Shown: piece by piece, positions 55,261 to 63,633 of the stretch | How the letters are laid out: each line of letters opens with the position of its first letter | How positions within the stretch are numbered: position 1 is the first letter of the stretch | DNA from: Microtetraspora glauca | GTDB lineage: Bacteria; Actinomycetota; Actinomycetes; Streptomycetales; Streptomycetaceae | Direction: 5' to 3' | Assembly: GCA_000721275.1 (NCBI GenBank) | Contig: JOFO01000037.1 | Location: 1 to 64,000, forward strand | DNA: 64,000 nucleotides | Made by a program: the position numbers and the translations under genes | The notes under the pieces: generated by a model | The model's input: only the letters and a program-made list of their open reading frames with translations | The model's database searches: none | What the model was told of the DNA's origin: nothing

Positions 55261-55388
55261 GGGCGTGACGCGGGGGCGCTGTGTGCCGTTGAGCACTGCG
55301 TGCTCCCCGCTGGGGCGGGGGTGGCCCACTCCGTGGCAACGGCCGCCTGTCCGAGGCGGCGCGCTCCCCGCGCCCGCGGGGCAACCGT

Positions 55389-55416
55389 CCTCGCCGGTCC
55401 AATCCGACCGGCGAGG
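55389..55416 (+). terminator. Hairpin in the glnD-ffh spacer
   Basis: CCTCGCCGGT (55389-55398) and ACCGGCGAGG (55407-55416) form a perfect 10-bp stem with an 8-nt loop. It is 128 bp after glnD and 70 bp before ffh; it may end glnD or be a leader structure of ffh. I looked for an SRP RNA gene here and found none. Confidence 0.6.
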
Positions 55417-55485
55417 GCGGCTCCGTCCCGGGGCCGGATACCCTGGGTGGCGACCATCCGCCCCGACCCGAGGATCGCGACCACC

Positions 55486-57039
55486 GTGTTCGATACGCTT
55501 TCCGACCGCCTCAGCGCGACTTTCAAGTCCCTCCGGGGCAAAGGCCGCCTCTCCGAGCAGGACATCGACAGCGCGGCCCGGGAAATCCGTATCGCCCTCC
55601 TCGAGGCCGACGTCGCCCTGCCGGTCGTCCGCGCGTTCATCAAGAACGTCAAGGAGCGGGCTCTCGGCGCCGAGGTCTCCAAGGCGCTGAACCCCTCGCA
55701 GCAGGTCATCAAGATCGTCAACGACGAGCTGATCGCGATCCTCGGCGGTGAGACCCGCCGGCTGCGGTTCGCCAAGACCGCGCCGACCGTGATCATGCTC
55801 GCCGGTCTCCAGGGTGCCGGTAAGACCACCCTCGCCGGAAAGCTCGGCCTCTGGCTGAAGGGGCAGGGCCACTCGCCGCTGCTCGTCGCCTGCGACCTCC
55901 AGCGCCCCAACGCCGTCAACCAGCTCTCCGTCGTCGCCGACCGCGCCGGCGTCGCCTTCTACGGCCCGCAGCCCGGCAACGGCGTCGGCGACCCGGTCCA
56001 GGTCGCCAAGGACTCGATCGAGTACGCGCGCACCAAGCTGTACGACGTCGTCATCGTCGACACCGCCGGCCGCCTCGGCATCGACCAGGAGCTGATGCAG
56101 CAGGCGGCCGACATCCGGGACGCCGTCTCGCCCGACGAGATCCTCTTCGTCGTCGACGCCATGATCGGTCAGGACGCGGTCAACACCGCCGAGGCGTTCC
56201 GCGACGGCGTCGGCTTCGACGGCGTCGTGCTCTCCAAGCTCGACGGCGACGCCCGCGGTGGTGCCGCGCTCTCCATCGCGCACGTCACCGGCAAGCAGAT
56301 CATGTTCGCCTCCAACGGCGAGAAGCTGGACGACTTCGACGCGTTCCACCCGGACCGCATGGCGTCCCGCATCCTCGGCATGGGCGACATGCTGTCGCTC
56401 ATCGAGAAGGCCCAGCAGACCTTCGACGAGGAAGAGGCCGCCAAGATGGCCTCGAAGCTCGCGTCGAAGAAGGGCCAGGACTTCACCCTGGACGACTTCC
56501 TCGCCCAGATGGAGCAGGTCCGCAAGATGGGCTCCATCAGCAAGCTCCTCGGCATGCTGCCCGGCATGGGGCAGATGAAGGAGCAGATCGCCAACATCGA
56601 CGAGCGGGACGTGGACCGCACCGCCGCCATCATCAAGTCGATGACGCCGGCCGAGCGCCAGGACCCGACCATCATCAACGGCTCCCGCCGCGCCCGTATC
56701 GCCAAGGGTTCCGGTGTCGAGGTCAGCGCGGTGAAGGGCCTGGTCGAGCGGTTCTTCGAGGCCCGCAAGATGATGTCCCGGATGGCCCAGGGCGGCGGCC
56801 TGCCCGGCATGCCCGGCATCCCCGGCATGGGCGGCGGCCCCGGCCGGCAGAAGAAGCAGATCAAGCAGGCCAAGGGCAAGCGCAAGAGCGGCAACCCGAT
56901 GAAGCGGAAGGCCGAGGAGCAGGCCGCCCAGGCGAAGCGGGAGCAGGCCCAGCAGGGCGGCGCCTTCGGGCTGCCGGGCGCCGGGCAGGGCCCGCAGGAC
57001 TTCGAGCTGCCGGACGAGTTCAAGAAGTTCATGGGCTGA
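55486..57039 (+). CDS. ffh: Signal recognition particle GTPase Ffh (SRP54)
   Basis: This is 517 aa from a GTG (VFDTLSDRLSATFKSLRGKG). N domain about 1-85; G domain about 95-295 with GLQGAGKTTLAGKLGLWL, CDLQRPNAVNQL, DTAGRLGIDQEL and SKLDGDARGGAAL. The methionine-rich M domain (about 300-440) has LLGMLPGMGQMKEQ and the RNA-binding GSRRARIAKGSGV. The C-terminal extension is rich in Gly/Met/Lys/Gln (GLPGMPGIPGMGGGPG, then KKQIKQAKGKRKSG), longer than in E. coli. It binds signal sequences on the ribosome and delivers them to FtsY. Confidence 0.97.
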   Translation: MFDTLSDRLSATFKSLRGKGRLSEQDIDSAAREIRIALLEADVALPVVRAFIKNVKERALGAEVSKALNPSQQVIKIVNDELIAILGGETRRLRFAKTAPTVIMLAGLQGAGKTTLAGKLGLWLKGQGHSPLLVACDLQRPNAVNQLSVVADRAGVAFYGPQPGNGVGDPVQVAKDSIEYARTKLYDVVIVDTAGRLGIDQELMQQAADIRDAVSPDEILFVVDAMIGQDAVNTAEAFRDGVGFDGVVLSKLDGDARGGAALSIAHVTGKQIMFASNGEKLDDFDAFHPDRMASRILGMGDMLSLIEKAQQTFDEEEAAKMASKLASKKGQDFTLDDFLAQMEQVRKMGSISKLLGMLPGMGQMKEQIANIDERDVDRTAAIIKSMTPAERQDPTIINGSRRARIAKGSGVEVSAVKGLVERFFEARKMMSRMAQGGGLPGMPGIPGMGGGPGRQKKQIKQAKGKRKSGNPMKRKAEEQAAQAKREQAQQGGAFGLPGAGQGPQDFELPDEFKKFMG

Positions 57040-57060
57040 CGGTCTCCGGACGCCCCGCGA

Positions 57061-57105
57061 GAAGGGGCCCGTGGCGGGTACGCAACCGCCCCGGGCCTCT
57101 TTTCG
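57061..57105 (+). terminator. Terminator of ffh
   Basis: GGGGCCCGTGGCGG on the left pairs imperfectly with CCGCCCCGGGCCTC on the right around a tacgcaa loop, followed by a TTTT. It lies 22 nt past the ffh stop. Confidence 0.75.
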
Positions 57106-57182
57106 CCCCCCCGGCCCGCCCGGAATGCCGCTTCTGTCGCGATCTTCGATACTGGGGCCACTGCCGCCCCGAGGAGAGCGAC

Positions 57183-59141
57183 GTGGCCAACCCCGTACCC
57201 CCGCGCGACCGGACCGACCAGCCCTGGCGCTCGGAGGGGGCGCCGCCGCCCCCGCCGCCGAAGCGGAAGATGCCCGGCGGCTGGGGCAGCCTCATCCTCA
57301 CCGCGCTCGCCGTGTACCTGATCACCAACATCGTGCTGTCCTTCTTCAACGAGGGCGACGGGCCGACGATCTCGTACACCGAGTTCAGCAAGCAGGTCAC
57401 CGCCGGGAACGTCACCAAGATCTACTCCAAGGGCGACGCCATCCAGGGGCAGCTGAAGGACAAGCAGCCGGTGCCCGACGGCAAGGGCGACTACACCAAG
57501 TTCCAGACCCAGCGGCCGGCCTTCGCCGACGACGACCTGTGGGCGCAGCTCACCAAGCAGAAGGTCACCGTCACCGCCGAGCCCGTCGTGCAGGAACGCT
57601 CCTTCCTCGCCAACCTCCTCCTCTCGCTCGCCCCGATGCTGCTCCTCGTGCTGCTCTGGGTCTTCATCGCCCGCCGGATGAGCTCCGGCATGGGCGGCGC
57701 CGGCGGGATGCTCGGCCGCAAGCAGCCGCCGAAACCGGTGGAGCTGGAGGGCGGCAAGCGCACCACGTTCGCCGACGTGGCCGGCATCGACGAGGTGGAG
57801 GGCGAGCTCAACGACGTCGTCGACTTCCTGAAGAACCCCGACGCCTACCGGCGGATGGGCGCCAAGATGCCGCGGGGCGTGCTGCTCGCCGGCCCGCCCG
57901 GCACCGGCAAGACGCTCCTCGCGCGGGCCGTGGCCGGCGAGGCCGGGGTGCCGTTCTTCTCGGCCTCCGCCTCCGAGTTCATCGAGATGATCGTCGGCGT
58001 CGGCGCCTCCCGGGTCCGCGAGCTGTTCGCCGAGGCCCGCAAGGTCGCCCCCGCGATCATCTTCATCGACGAGATCGACACCATCGGCCGGGCCCGCGGC
58101 GGCGGCTCGGGCATGGGCGGCCACGACGAACGTGAGCAGACGCTCAACCAGATCCTCACCGAGATGGACGGCTTCACCGGTTCCGAGGGCGTCATCGTGC
58201 TGGCCGCGACCAACCGGGCCGACGTCCTCGACCCCGCCCTCACCCGCCCCGGCCGCTTCGACCGGATCGTGCACGTCAACCCGCCGGACCGGGGCGGCCG
58301 GGAGGCCATCCTGAAGATCCACACCCGGCAGATCCCGCTCGCGAAGGACGTCGACCTGGAGCAGGTCGCCCGCACCACCCCCGGCATGACCGGCGCCGAA
58401 CTCGCCAACCTCGCCAACGAGGCCGCCCTCCTCGCCGTCAAGCGCGAGCAGAAGGCCGTCACCCAGTCGGACCTCTCCGACGCTCTGGAGAAGGTGCAGC
58501 TCGGCGCCGAGCGTCCGCTCGTCATGCCCGAGGAGGAGCGCCGCCGCACCGCGTACCACGAGAGCGGCCACGCCCTGCTCGGCATGCTCCAGCCCGGCGC
58601 CGACCCGGTCCGCAAGATCACCATCGTGCCGCGCGGCCGGGCCCTCGGCGTCACCCTCTCCACCCCGGACGCCGACAAGTACGCCTACACCGAGGAGTAC
58701 CTGCGCGGCCGGATCATCGGCGCCCTCGGCGGCATGGCGGCCGAGCAGGTCGTCTTCGGCGTCATCACCACCGGCGCGGAGAGCGACCTGGAGCAGGTCA
58801 CGAACATCGCGCGGGGCATGGTCGGCCGCTGGGGCATGAGCGAGACCGTCGGCCGACTGACCGCGATCCCCAGCGACGCCCAGCAGGCGTACGGGCTCTC
58901 CGCCGCCCCCGCGACCCTCGACGCCGTCGACGCCGAGATGCGCCGGATCGTCGACGAGTGCTACGTGGACGCCGTACGGCTCCTGCGCGAGCACCGCGAC
59001 CGGCTGGACGCCCTCAGCGCCGCGCTGCTGGAGAACGAGACCCTGGAGGAGGACGCGGCCTACCGGGCGGCGGGCATCGAGCGCCCCGCCCCGGACGCGC
59101 CCGAGCCGGGCGTCCGGCCCGACCCGGAGCGGCGCGCCTGA
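57183..59141 (+). CDS. ftsH: FtsH-type ATP-dependent membrane zinc metalloprotease
   Basis: This is 652 aa. N-terminal Pro-rich leader ([11 protein letters not shown]), TM1 about 36-55, extracytoplasmic domain about 56-135 ([20 protein letters not shown]), TM2 about 140-160. AAA domain: Walker [21 protein letters not shown], Walker [16 protein letters not shown], second region of homology [20 protein letters not shown]. The protease domain has the zinc motif [11 protein letters not shown] and the third-ligand region [19 protein letters not shown]. It degrades misassembled membrane proteins and regulators. Streptomyces carries another FtsH in the hpt-folE region, so this is likely the second paralogue; its C-terminal tail is short and acidic/Pro-rich. 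Confidence 0.93.
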   Translation: MANPVPPRDRTDQPWRSEGAPPPPPPKRKMPGGWGSLILTALAVYLITNIVLSFFNEGDGPTISYTEFSKQVTAGNVTKIYSKGDAIQGQLKDKQPVPDGKGDYTKFQTQRPAFADDDLWAQLTKQKVTVTAEPVVQERSFLANLLLSLAPMLLLVLLWVFIARRMSSGMGGAGGMLGRKQPPKPVELEGGKRTTFADVAGIDEVEGELNDVVDFLKNPDAYRRMGAKMPRGVLLAGPPGTGKTLLARAVAGEAGVPFFSASASEFIEMIVGVGASRVRELFAEARKVAPAIIFIDEIDTIGRARGGGSGMGGHDEREQTLNQILTEMDGFTGSEGVIVLAATNRADVLDPALTRPGRFDRIVHVNPPDRGGREAILKIHTRQIPLAKDVDLEQVARTTPGMTGAELANLANEAALLAVKREQKAVTQSDLSDALEKVQLGAERPLVMPEEERRRTAYHESGHALLGMLQPGADPVRKITIVPRGRALGVTLSTPDADKYAYTEEYLRGRIIGALGGMAAEQVVFGVITTGAESDLEQVTNIARGMVGRWGMSETVGRLTAIPSDAQQAYGLSAAPATLDAVDAEMRRIVDECYVDAVRLLREHRDRLDALSAALLENETLEEDAAYRAAGIERPAPDAPEPGVRPDPERRA

Positions 59142-59148
59142 GCGGCGG

Positions 59149-59874
59149 TCAGGGCACGCGCGCGACGACGTACCGGAAGTCGTTCGGCATCCACACCGTG
59201 CCGTCCGGGCGGCGGTACGGGGCCAGCGCCTCCTCGATCTCCTTCTCCACCTGCGCCGGGTCGCCGGCCCGCGCGGCAGCGTCGAAGGCGCCGGTCGACA
59301 GCAGCCCGCGCACCGCGCTGCTCTCGTCCGCGTACCCGAAGGGGCAGGCGACCCGCCCCGCGCCGACCGGCCGCAGCCCGGCCCGGGCCGCGAGGACGGC
59401 GAGGTCGGTACGGGGGGAGGGGCGCCGGTCCGCGAGCCGGTCCGCCAGCCGCAGCAGCGGCTCCGTCGCGCACCGCTCCGGCGGCCCCCAGCCGGCCAGC
59501 ACGACCGTCGCGCCCGGTTGGGCCGCCCGGGTGAGGTCGGCCGGCGCGAAGCCGGTGCGGTCGCCCGCGTGGAAGGCGGTGACGACGTCGTACGGGCCGT
59601 CCTCCGGTACGCCGGAGGTGACCGGCACGTCCTCGGGGAGGCGTGTCCTGGCGAGCTCCACGCGCGCGTGGTCCCGCTCCGCCCCGGCGGCCGAGGCGCC
59701 CCGGGCGGTCGCCATCAGCAGGGCGAGGCCGGTGCCGCAGTCCAGGCCCAGCAGGCGGGTGCCGGGGCCGACGCCGACGCGATCGTAGGCCGCCTCGTAC
59801 AGCGGGACGAGCATCCGTTCCTGGATCTCGGCCCAGTCGCGCGCGGGGTGGTGCGGGACGAGCGTAGGTGTCAT
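59149..59874 (-). CDS. SAM-dependent methyltransferase-like protein
   Basis: This is 241 aa. The class I methyltransferase nucleotide-binding motif is GTRLLGLDCGTGLALLMATA (about 38-57), followed by an acidic second-strand residue in AAGAERDHARVELA and YDVVTAFHAGDRTGF for motif IV. The C-terminal part (RLADRLADRRPSPRTDLAVL..., EIEEALAPYRRPDGTVWMP) matches UbiE/Methyltransf_11-like proteins of unknown substrate. It is convergent with ftsH, with only 7 bp between stops, and divergent from the SprT-like gene. Start ATG; the ribosome binding site is not evident. Confidence 0.82.
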   Translation of the reverse strand: MTPTLVPHHPARDWAEIQERMLVPLYEAAYDRVGVGPGTRLLGLDCGTGLALLMATARGASAAGAERDHARVELARTRLPEDVPVTSGVPEDGPYDVVTAFHAGDRTGFAPADLTRAAQPGATVVLAGWGPPERCATEPLLRLADRLADRRPSPRTDLAVLAARAGLRPVGAGRVACPFGYADESSAVRGLLSTGAFDAAARAGDPAQVEKEIEEALAPYRRPDGTVWMPNDFRYVVARVP

Positions 59875-60214
59875 GGATCAGGCCCCATTCCGTGCCGGAC
59901 GACAGCCCCCCGTAGCCAGGGAACTGCGCTTCGCCCCCCGCGTCCAGTGGTCGGGCCGGACGACCGGGGGACGAGTTCGGGCCACCCCCTGAAAGATGTC
60001 GGCCGGGGGAGGGGGGTGGTGCCCGAACTCGGGCACGGGCGCGGTAGTGTCCCCTCCCACACCGCCCCGGCGTGCGTGACCTGACCGCGCGCCGGGGCGT
60101 ATGCGCCGCTGTGCACCAGCTGTGGACGCCTCGCTACCGACTGACGGGTACGTGCAAAATATTTGAGTTGCCCCGGAATGGAACCCGGAGGGGATCCGGC
60201 TCGTTGTACCCGAC
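59875..60214. other. 340-bp divergent region between the methyltransferase and SprT-like genes
   Basis: It contains an 8+2+8 inverted repeat GTGCCCGA-ac-TCGGGCAC (60019-60036), a related half-site with the words CGAGTTCGGGCC at about 59962, an AT-rich patch (60155-60170, aaaatatttgagttg) and an ECF-like promoter just before the SprT-like gene. No coding frame is convincing. Confidence 0.5.
60180..60205 (+). promoter_or_regulatory. Candidate ECF-sigma (SigR-like) promoter
   Basis: GGAAC (60180-60184), exactly 18 nt, then GTT (60203-60205), close to the SigR consensus GGAAT-N18-GTT (the mycobacterial homologue accepts C or T at the fifth base). The GTG start of the next gene is only 10 nt further, implying a leaderless or very short leader mRNA. 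Confidence 0.4.
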
Positions 60215-60808
60215 GTGAGCACGACACCACCTGTCCTCGCCGCAGAGCTGGCGCAGGCGTGGGCCGACATTCAGCGGCACCACCCCGAGCTGCCGGACCT
60301 CGCCGCGCCCGAGTCCCTGATCGGAGAGTCGTCGTCCGCCTGCGGCGCCGAGCTCTCCTTCGAGCGACTGCTCCACGAGGCAGTCCACGGCATCGCCGCC
60401 GCCCGGGGTGTCCGCGACACCTCCCGCGCCGGCCGCTACCACAACCGCAGATTCCTCGCGATCGCCGAGGAGATGGGCCTCGACCATCCCGAGGAGCCGC
60501 ACGCCAGCAGCGGCTTCTCCCTGGTCACGCTCACCCCCGAGGCGAAGCGGCGGTACCGGCCCACCATCGAGCGGCTCCAGCGCGCCCTCAAGGCCCACAC
60601 CGTGGCCACGGCCGCCGACACCAAGCGCTCCTTCCGCGGACCGGCCGCCCGGCACGGCTCCTCGGGCGGCGGCGTCCGGGTCAAGGCCGTCTGCGACTGC
60701 GGGCGCAACGTGCGCGTGGTGCCCTCGGTGCTCGCCCAGGCGCCGATCGTCTGCGGCGGCTGCGGCAAGCCGTTCCGGATCCCGGAGACCGTGGGCGCCG
60801 CAGGCTGA
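60215..60808 (+). CDS. SprT-like putative zinc protease with C-terminal zinc ribbon
   Basis: This is 197 aa. The zincin motif H-E-x2-H is visible as LLHEAVHGIAAARG (about 53-66). It is followed by GRYHNRRFLAIAEEMGLDHP, which has the H/N-x-x-F spacing of SprT/Spartan proteins for the third ligand and substrate wall. A basic linker precedes a C-terminal zinc ribbon CDCGRNVRV...CGGCGKPF (about 164-190). SprT-like domains cleave DNA-protein crosslinks in eukaryotes; bacterial functions are little known. It starts with a GTG with no Shine-Dalgarno but an ECF-type promoter just upstream. It stands alone, before the rpsP operon. Confidence 0.75.
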   Translation: MSTTPPVLAAELAQAWADIQRHHPELPDLAAPESLIGESSSACGAELSFERLLHEAVHGIAAARGVRDTSRAGRYHNRRFLAIAEEMGLDHPEEPHASSGFSLVTLTPEAKRRYRPTIERLQRALKAHTVATAADTKRSFRGPAARHGSSGGGVRVKAVCDCGRNVRVVPSVLAQAPIVCGGCGKPFRIPETVGAAG

Positions 60809-60962
60809 CCTGGCGGGGTGTGGCACAATGGTCAGCTGTACTCGACAGTCGCACAGGACCCCTCTCTCCTCCGGCTGACGCGTCCATCGGGCACCCGAGT
60901 ACCGCAACCCCACGTGGCATCTCAAGTGCCCACCCACGTCAAGACCAGGAGACACCACTCCA

Positions 60963-61394
60963 GTGGCAGTCAAGATCAAGCTCAAGCGCCTCGGCAAGAT
61001 CCGCCAGCCGCACTACCGCATCGTCGTCGCCGACTCGCGCACCCGCCGTGACGGCCGCGCGATCGAGGAGATCGGCCTCTACCACCCGACGTACAACCCG
61101 TCGCGTATCGAGGTCGACTCCGAGCGTGCGCAGTACTGGCTCTCCGTCGGCGCCCAGCCGACCGAGCCGGTTCTCGCCATCCTGAAGCTCACCGGCGACT
61201 GGCAGAAGCACAAGGGCCTCCCGGCCCCGGAGAAGCCGCTGCTCGCCCCGGCGACCAAGGAAGAGAAGCGCGCTTCCTTCGACGAGTTCGCCAAGGCGCT
61301 CGAGGGTGCCGAGGACAAGGGTGAGGCCATCACCCCGAAGGCCAAGAAGGCGAAGGCGGACGAGGCCGAGGCCGAGTCCACCACCGAGGCCTGA
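60963..61394 (+). CDS. rpsP: 30S ribosomal protein S16
   Basis: This is 143 aa. The S16 core is residues 1-85 ([55 protein letters not shown]). The remaining 58 residues are a Lys/Ala/Glu-rich actinobacterial extension ([34 protein letters not shown]). GTG start with AGGAG 11 nt upstream. A possible -10 CACAAT (60824-60829) lies 135 bp upstream, giving a long leader. It is first gene of rpsP-khpA-rimM-trmD. Confidence 0.97.
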   Translation: MAVKIKLKRLGKIRQPHYRIVVADSRTRRDGRAIEEIGLYHPTYNPSRIEVDSERAQYWLSVGAQPTEPVLAILKLTGDWQKHKGLPAPEKPLLAPATKEEKRASFDEFAKALEGAEDKGEAITPKAKKAKADEAEAESTTEA

Positions 61395-61396
61395 TC

Positions 61397-61636
61397 ATGC
61401 TCGAGGAGGCTCTCGAGCACCTCGTGAAGGGCATCGTCGACAACCCTGACGACGTGCAGGTCGCCTCGCGCAACCTGCGCCGCGGTCGCGTGCTGGAGGT
61501 CCGGGTCCACCCCGACGACCTCGGCAAGGTGATCGGCCGCAACGGCCGCACCGCGCGTGCGCTGCGGACCGTCGTGGGCGCCATCGGCGGTCGTGGCATC
61601 CGCGTCGACCTCGTCGACGTGGACCAGGTCCGCTGA
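61397..61636 (+). CDS. khpA: KH-domain RNA-binding protein KhpA
   Basis: This 79-aa single type II KH domain has VRVHPDDLGKVIGRNGRTAR with the GXXG loop as GRNG, and a C-terminal ending in RVDLVDVDQVR. It starts 2 bp after rpsP. KhpA proteins bind RNA, often as a dimer with KhpB/Jag, and influence cell division in some Gram-positives. A hairpin follows. Confidence 0.93.
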   Translation: MLEEALEHLVKGIVDNPDDVQVASRNLRRGRVLEVRVHPDDLGKVIGRNGRTARALRTVVGAIGGRGIRVDLVDVDQVR

Positions 61637-61651
61637 AAGTTTGACACCGGC

Positions 61652-61688
61652 ACGGGCCGGGGAGGGCAGACCGCCCACCCCGGCCCGT
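61652..61688 (+). terminator. Hairpin between khpA and rimM (terminator or attenuator)
   Basis: ACGGGCCGGGG (61652-61662) and CCCCGGCCCGT (61678-61688) form a perfect 11-bp stem, with inner GGGC/GCCC extending it. It sits inside the ribosomal operon, only 15 nt after the khpA stop and 25 nt before rimM, so it would reduce rimM-trmD expression relative to S16. Confidence 0.7.
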
Positions 61689-61713
61689 TGCCGTACGACA
61701 GGAGAGTTCACCA

Positions 61714-62268
61714 GTGCAGTTGGTAGTCGCGCGGATCGGCCGCGCCCACGGGATCAGGGGCGACGTCACCGTGGAGGTGCGCACCGACGAGCCCGAGCTG
61801 CGGCTCGGTCCCGGCGCCGTCCTGCTCACCGACCCGCCCTCCGCCGGTCCGCTGACCGTCGAGTCCGGCAAGGTGCACAGCGGCCGGCTGCTGCTCCGCT
61901 TCGAGGGCGTCCACGACCGCAACGCCGCCGAGGCGCTCCGCAACACCCTCCTCATCGCCGAGGTCGACCCGGCCGAGCTGCCCGAGGAGGAGGACGAGTA
62001 CTACGACCACCAGCTCGTCGACCTCGACGTGGTCCTCGCCGACGGCACCGAGGTCGGCGTGATCACCGAGATCTCCCACCTGCCCTCGCAGGACCTGCTC
62101 ATCGTGGAGCGTCCCGACGGCACCGAGCTGATGATCCCCTTCGTCGAGCAGATCGTCACCGAGATCGACCTGGAGAACCAGCGGGCCGTCATCGCCCCGC
62201 CGCCCGGCCTCATCGACGACCGCGCCGAGATCGCCTCCGCCCGCGACGCCGAGGACGAGCAGGCATGA
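61714..62268 (+). CDS. rimM: Ribosome maturation factor RimM
   Basis: This is 184 aa. The N-terminal beta-barrel begins [20 protein letters not shown] (the RimM signature). The PRC-barrel part has [33 protein letters not shown] and [12 protein letters not shown] sequence [12 protein letters not shown]. It acts with S19 in 30S head assembly. GTG start with AGGAG 8 nt upstream. The ATGA overlap joins it to trmD. Confidence 0.96.
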   Translation: MQLVVARIGRAHGIRGDVTVEVRTDEPELRLGPGAVLLTDPPSAGPLTVESGKVHSGRLLLRFEGVHDRNAAEALRNTLLIAEVDPAELPEEEDEYYDHQLVDLDVVLADGTEVGVITEISHLPSQDLLIVERPDGTELMIPFVEQIVTEIDLENQRAVIAPPPGLIDDRAEIASARDAEDEQA

Positions 62269-63086
62269 GGCTCGACGTCGTCACGATCTTCCCCGAGTAC
62301 CTGGAACCGCTGAACGTCTCCCTCGTCGGCAAGGCCCGCGCGCGCGGGCAGCTCGACGTGCACGTCCACGACCTGCGCCGGTGGACGTACGACCGGCACA
62401 ACACCGTCGACGACACCCCCTACGGCGGCGGTCCCGGCATGGTCATGAAGACCGAGCCCTGGGGCGACGCCCTCGACCAGACCCTCGCCGACGGCTACGA
62501 GGCCGGCGCCCGCGGCCCCGTCCTCGTCGTCCCCACCCCCAGCGGACGCCCCTTCACCCAGGAACTCGCCGTCGAGCTCTCCGAGCGGCCCTGGCTGATC
62601 TTCACCCCCGCCCGCTACGAGGGCATCGACCGCCGGGTCATGGACGAGTACGCCACCCGCATGCCGGTCTACGAGGTCTCCATCGGCGACTACGTGCTCG
62701 CCGGCGGCGAGGCCGCCGTCCTCGTGATCACCGAGGCCGTCGCCCGTCTCCTGCCCGGCGTCCTCGGCAACGCCGAGTCGCACCGGGACGACTCCTTCGC
62801 CCCCGGCGCCATGGCCAACCTCCTCGAAGGCCCCGTCTACACCAAGCCGCCGAGCTGGCGCGGCCGGGAGATCCCCGAGGTGCTGCTCAGCGGCCACCAC
62901 GGCAAGATCGCCCGCTGGCGCCGCGACGAGGCGTTCCGCCGCACCGTCGCCCACCGGCCCGACCTCATCGAGCGCTGCGACCCCGCCGCCTTCGACAAGA
63001 AGGACCGCGAACTGCTGTCGATCCTCGGCTGGGCCCCCGAGCCCGGCGGGCGATTTTGGCGCAGGGTCGAGGGCGTGGAAGAATAG
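62265..63086 (+). CDS. trmD: tRNA (guanine(37)-N1)-methyltransferase
   Basis: This 273-aa SPOUT-family enzyme has the start [20 protein letters not shown], and [16 protein letters not shown]. The trefoil-knot SAM site is formed by [17 protein letters not shown] and [20 protein letters not shown]. It ends in [18 protein letters not shown] and a longer basic tail. It methylates G37 of tRNAs to prevent frameshifting. It overlaps rimM by 4 bp. Confidence 0.97.
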   Translation: MRLDVVTIFPEYLEPLNVSLVGKARARGQLDVHVHDLRRWTYDRHNTVDDTPYGGGPGMVMKTEPWGDALDQTLADGYEAGARGPVLVVPTPSGRPFTQELAVELSERPWLIFTPARYEGIDRRVMDEYATRMPVYEVSIGDYVLAGGEAAVLVITEAVARLLPGVLGNAESHRDDSFAPGAMANLLEGPVYTKPPSWRGREIPEVLLSGHHGKIARWRRDEAFRRTVAHRPDLIERCDPAAFDKKDRELLSILGWAPEPGGRFWRRVEGVEE

Positions 63087-63092
63087 GCGACT

Positions 63093-63152
63093 GCCGTCCG
63101 TCCGGCGCGCGCCCCTGCCACAGGGGGAGCCGCCCGCCAGGGACCGGACGGC
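63093..63152 (+). promoter_or_regulatory. Candidate structured leader of rplS
   Basis: GCCGTCCG (63093-63100) can pair with CGGACGGC (63145-63152), enclosing a second stem CCCCTG/CAGGGG (63112-63117 and 63121-63126). It lies between trmD and rplS and could be a terminator or an autoregulatory L19 leader. Confidence 0.45.
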
Positions 63153-63213
63153 GTCTCCATCATTCGTACGTCACCGTCGATGACCTGTGGCATCGGCGAG
63201 GAAAGAGACCTCC

Positions 63214-63564
63214 ATGGCCTCCCTGCTCGACCAGGTGAACGCGGCTTCGCTCCGCTCCGACCTGCCCGCCTTCCGTCCCGGCGACACCGTGAACGTCCAC
63301 GTGCGCGTCATCGAGGGCAACCGCTCCCGTATCCAGCAGTTCAAGGGCGTCGTCATCCGCCGCCAGGGCTCCGGCGTCTCCGAGACCTTCACCGTCCGCA
63401 AGGTCTCGTTCTCCGTCGGCGTCGAGCGCACCTTCCCGGTGAACAGCCCGATCTTCGAGAAGATCGAGCTCGTCACCCGCGGTGACGTCCGTCGCGCCAA
63501 GCTCTACTACCTCCGTGAGCTGCGCGGCAAGGCCGCCAAGATCAAGGAGAAGCGCGACAACTGA
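63214..63564 (+). CDS. rplS: 50S ribosomal protein L19
   Basis: This 116-aa protein is standard L19: [60 protein letters not shown] and the end [20 protein letters not shown] with GAGGAAAGAG upstream. It is separated from trmD by 127 bp with a structured leader, so it may have its own promoter. Confidence 0.97.
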   Translation: MASLLDQVNAASLRSDLPAFRPGDTVNVHVRVIEGNRSRIQQFKGVVIRRQGSGVSETFTVRKVSFSVGVERTFPVNSPIFEKIELVTRGDVRRAKLYYLRELRGKAAKIKEKRDN

Positions 63565-63633
63565 GCTCCGGCTCACCGCTCGCGCGACGCTTCACGCTCC
63601 TCGTACAGGCGGGCCGGATAGGCTCACCCCCCG

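Noticed and set aside
55261..55485. Possible SRP (4.5S/scRNA) gene upstream of ffh
   Set aside because: No GGAA-tetraloop helix with the SRP core (AGCAG/AGG internal loops) is visible; only a simple 10-bp hairpin is present.
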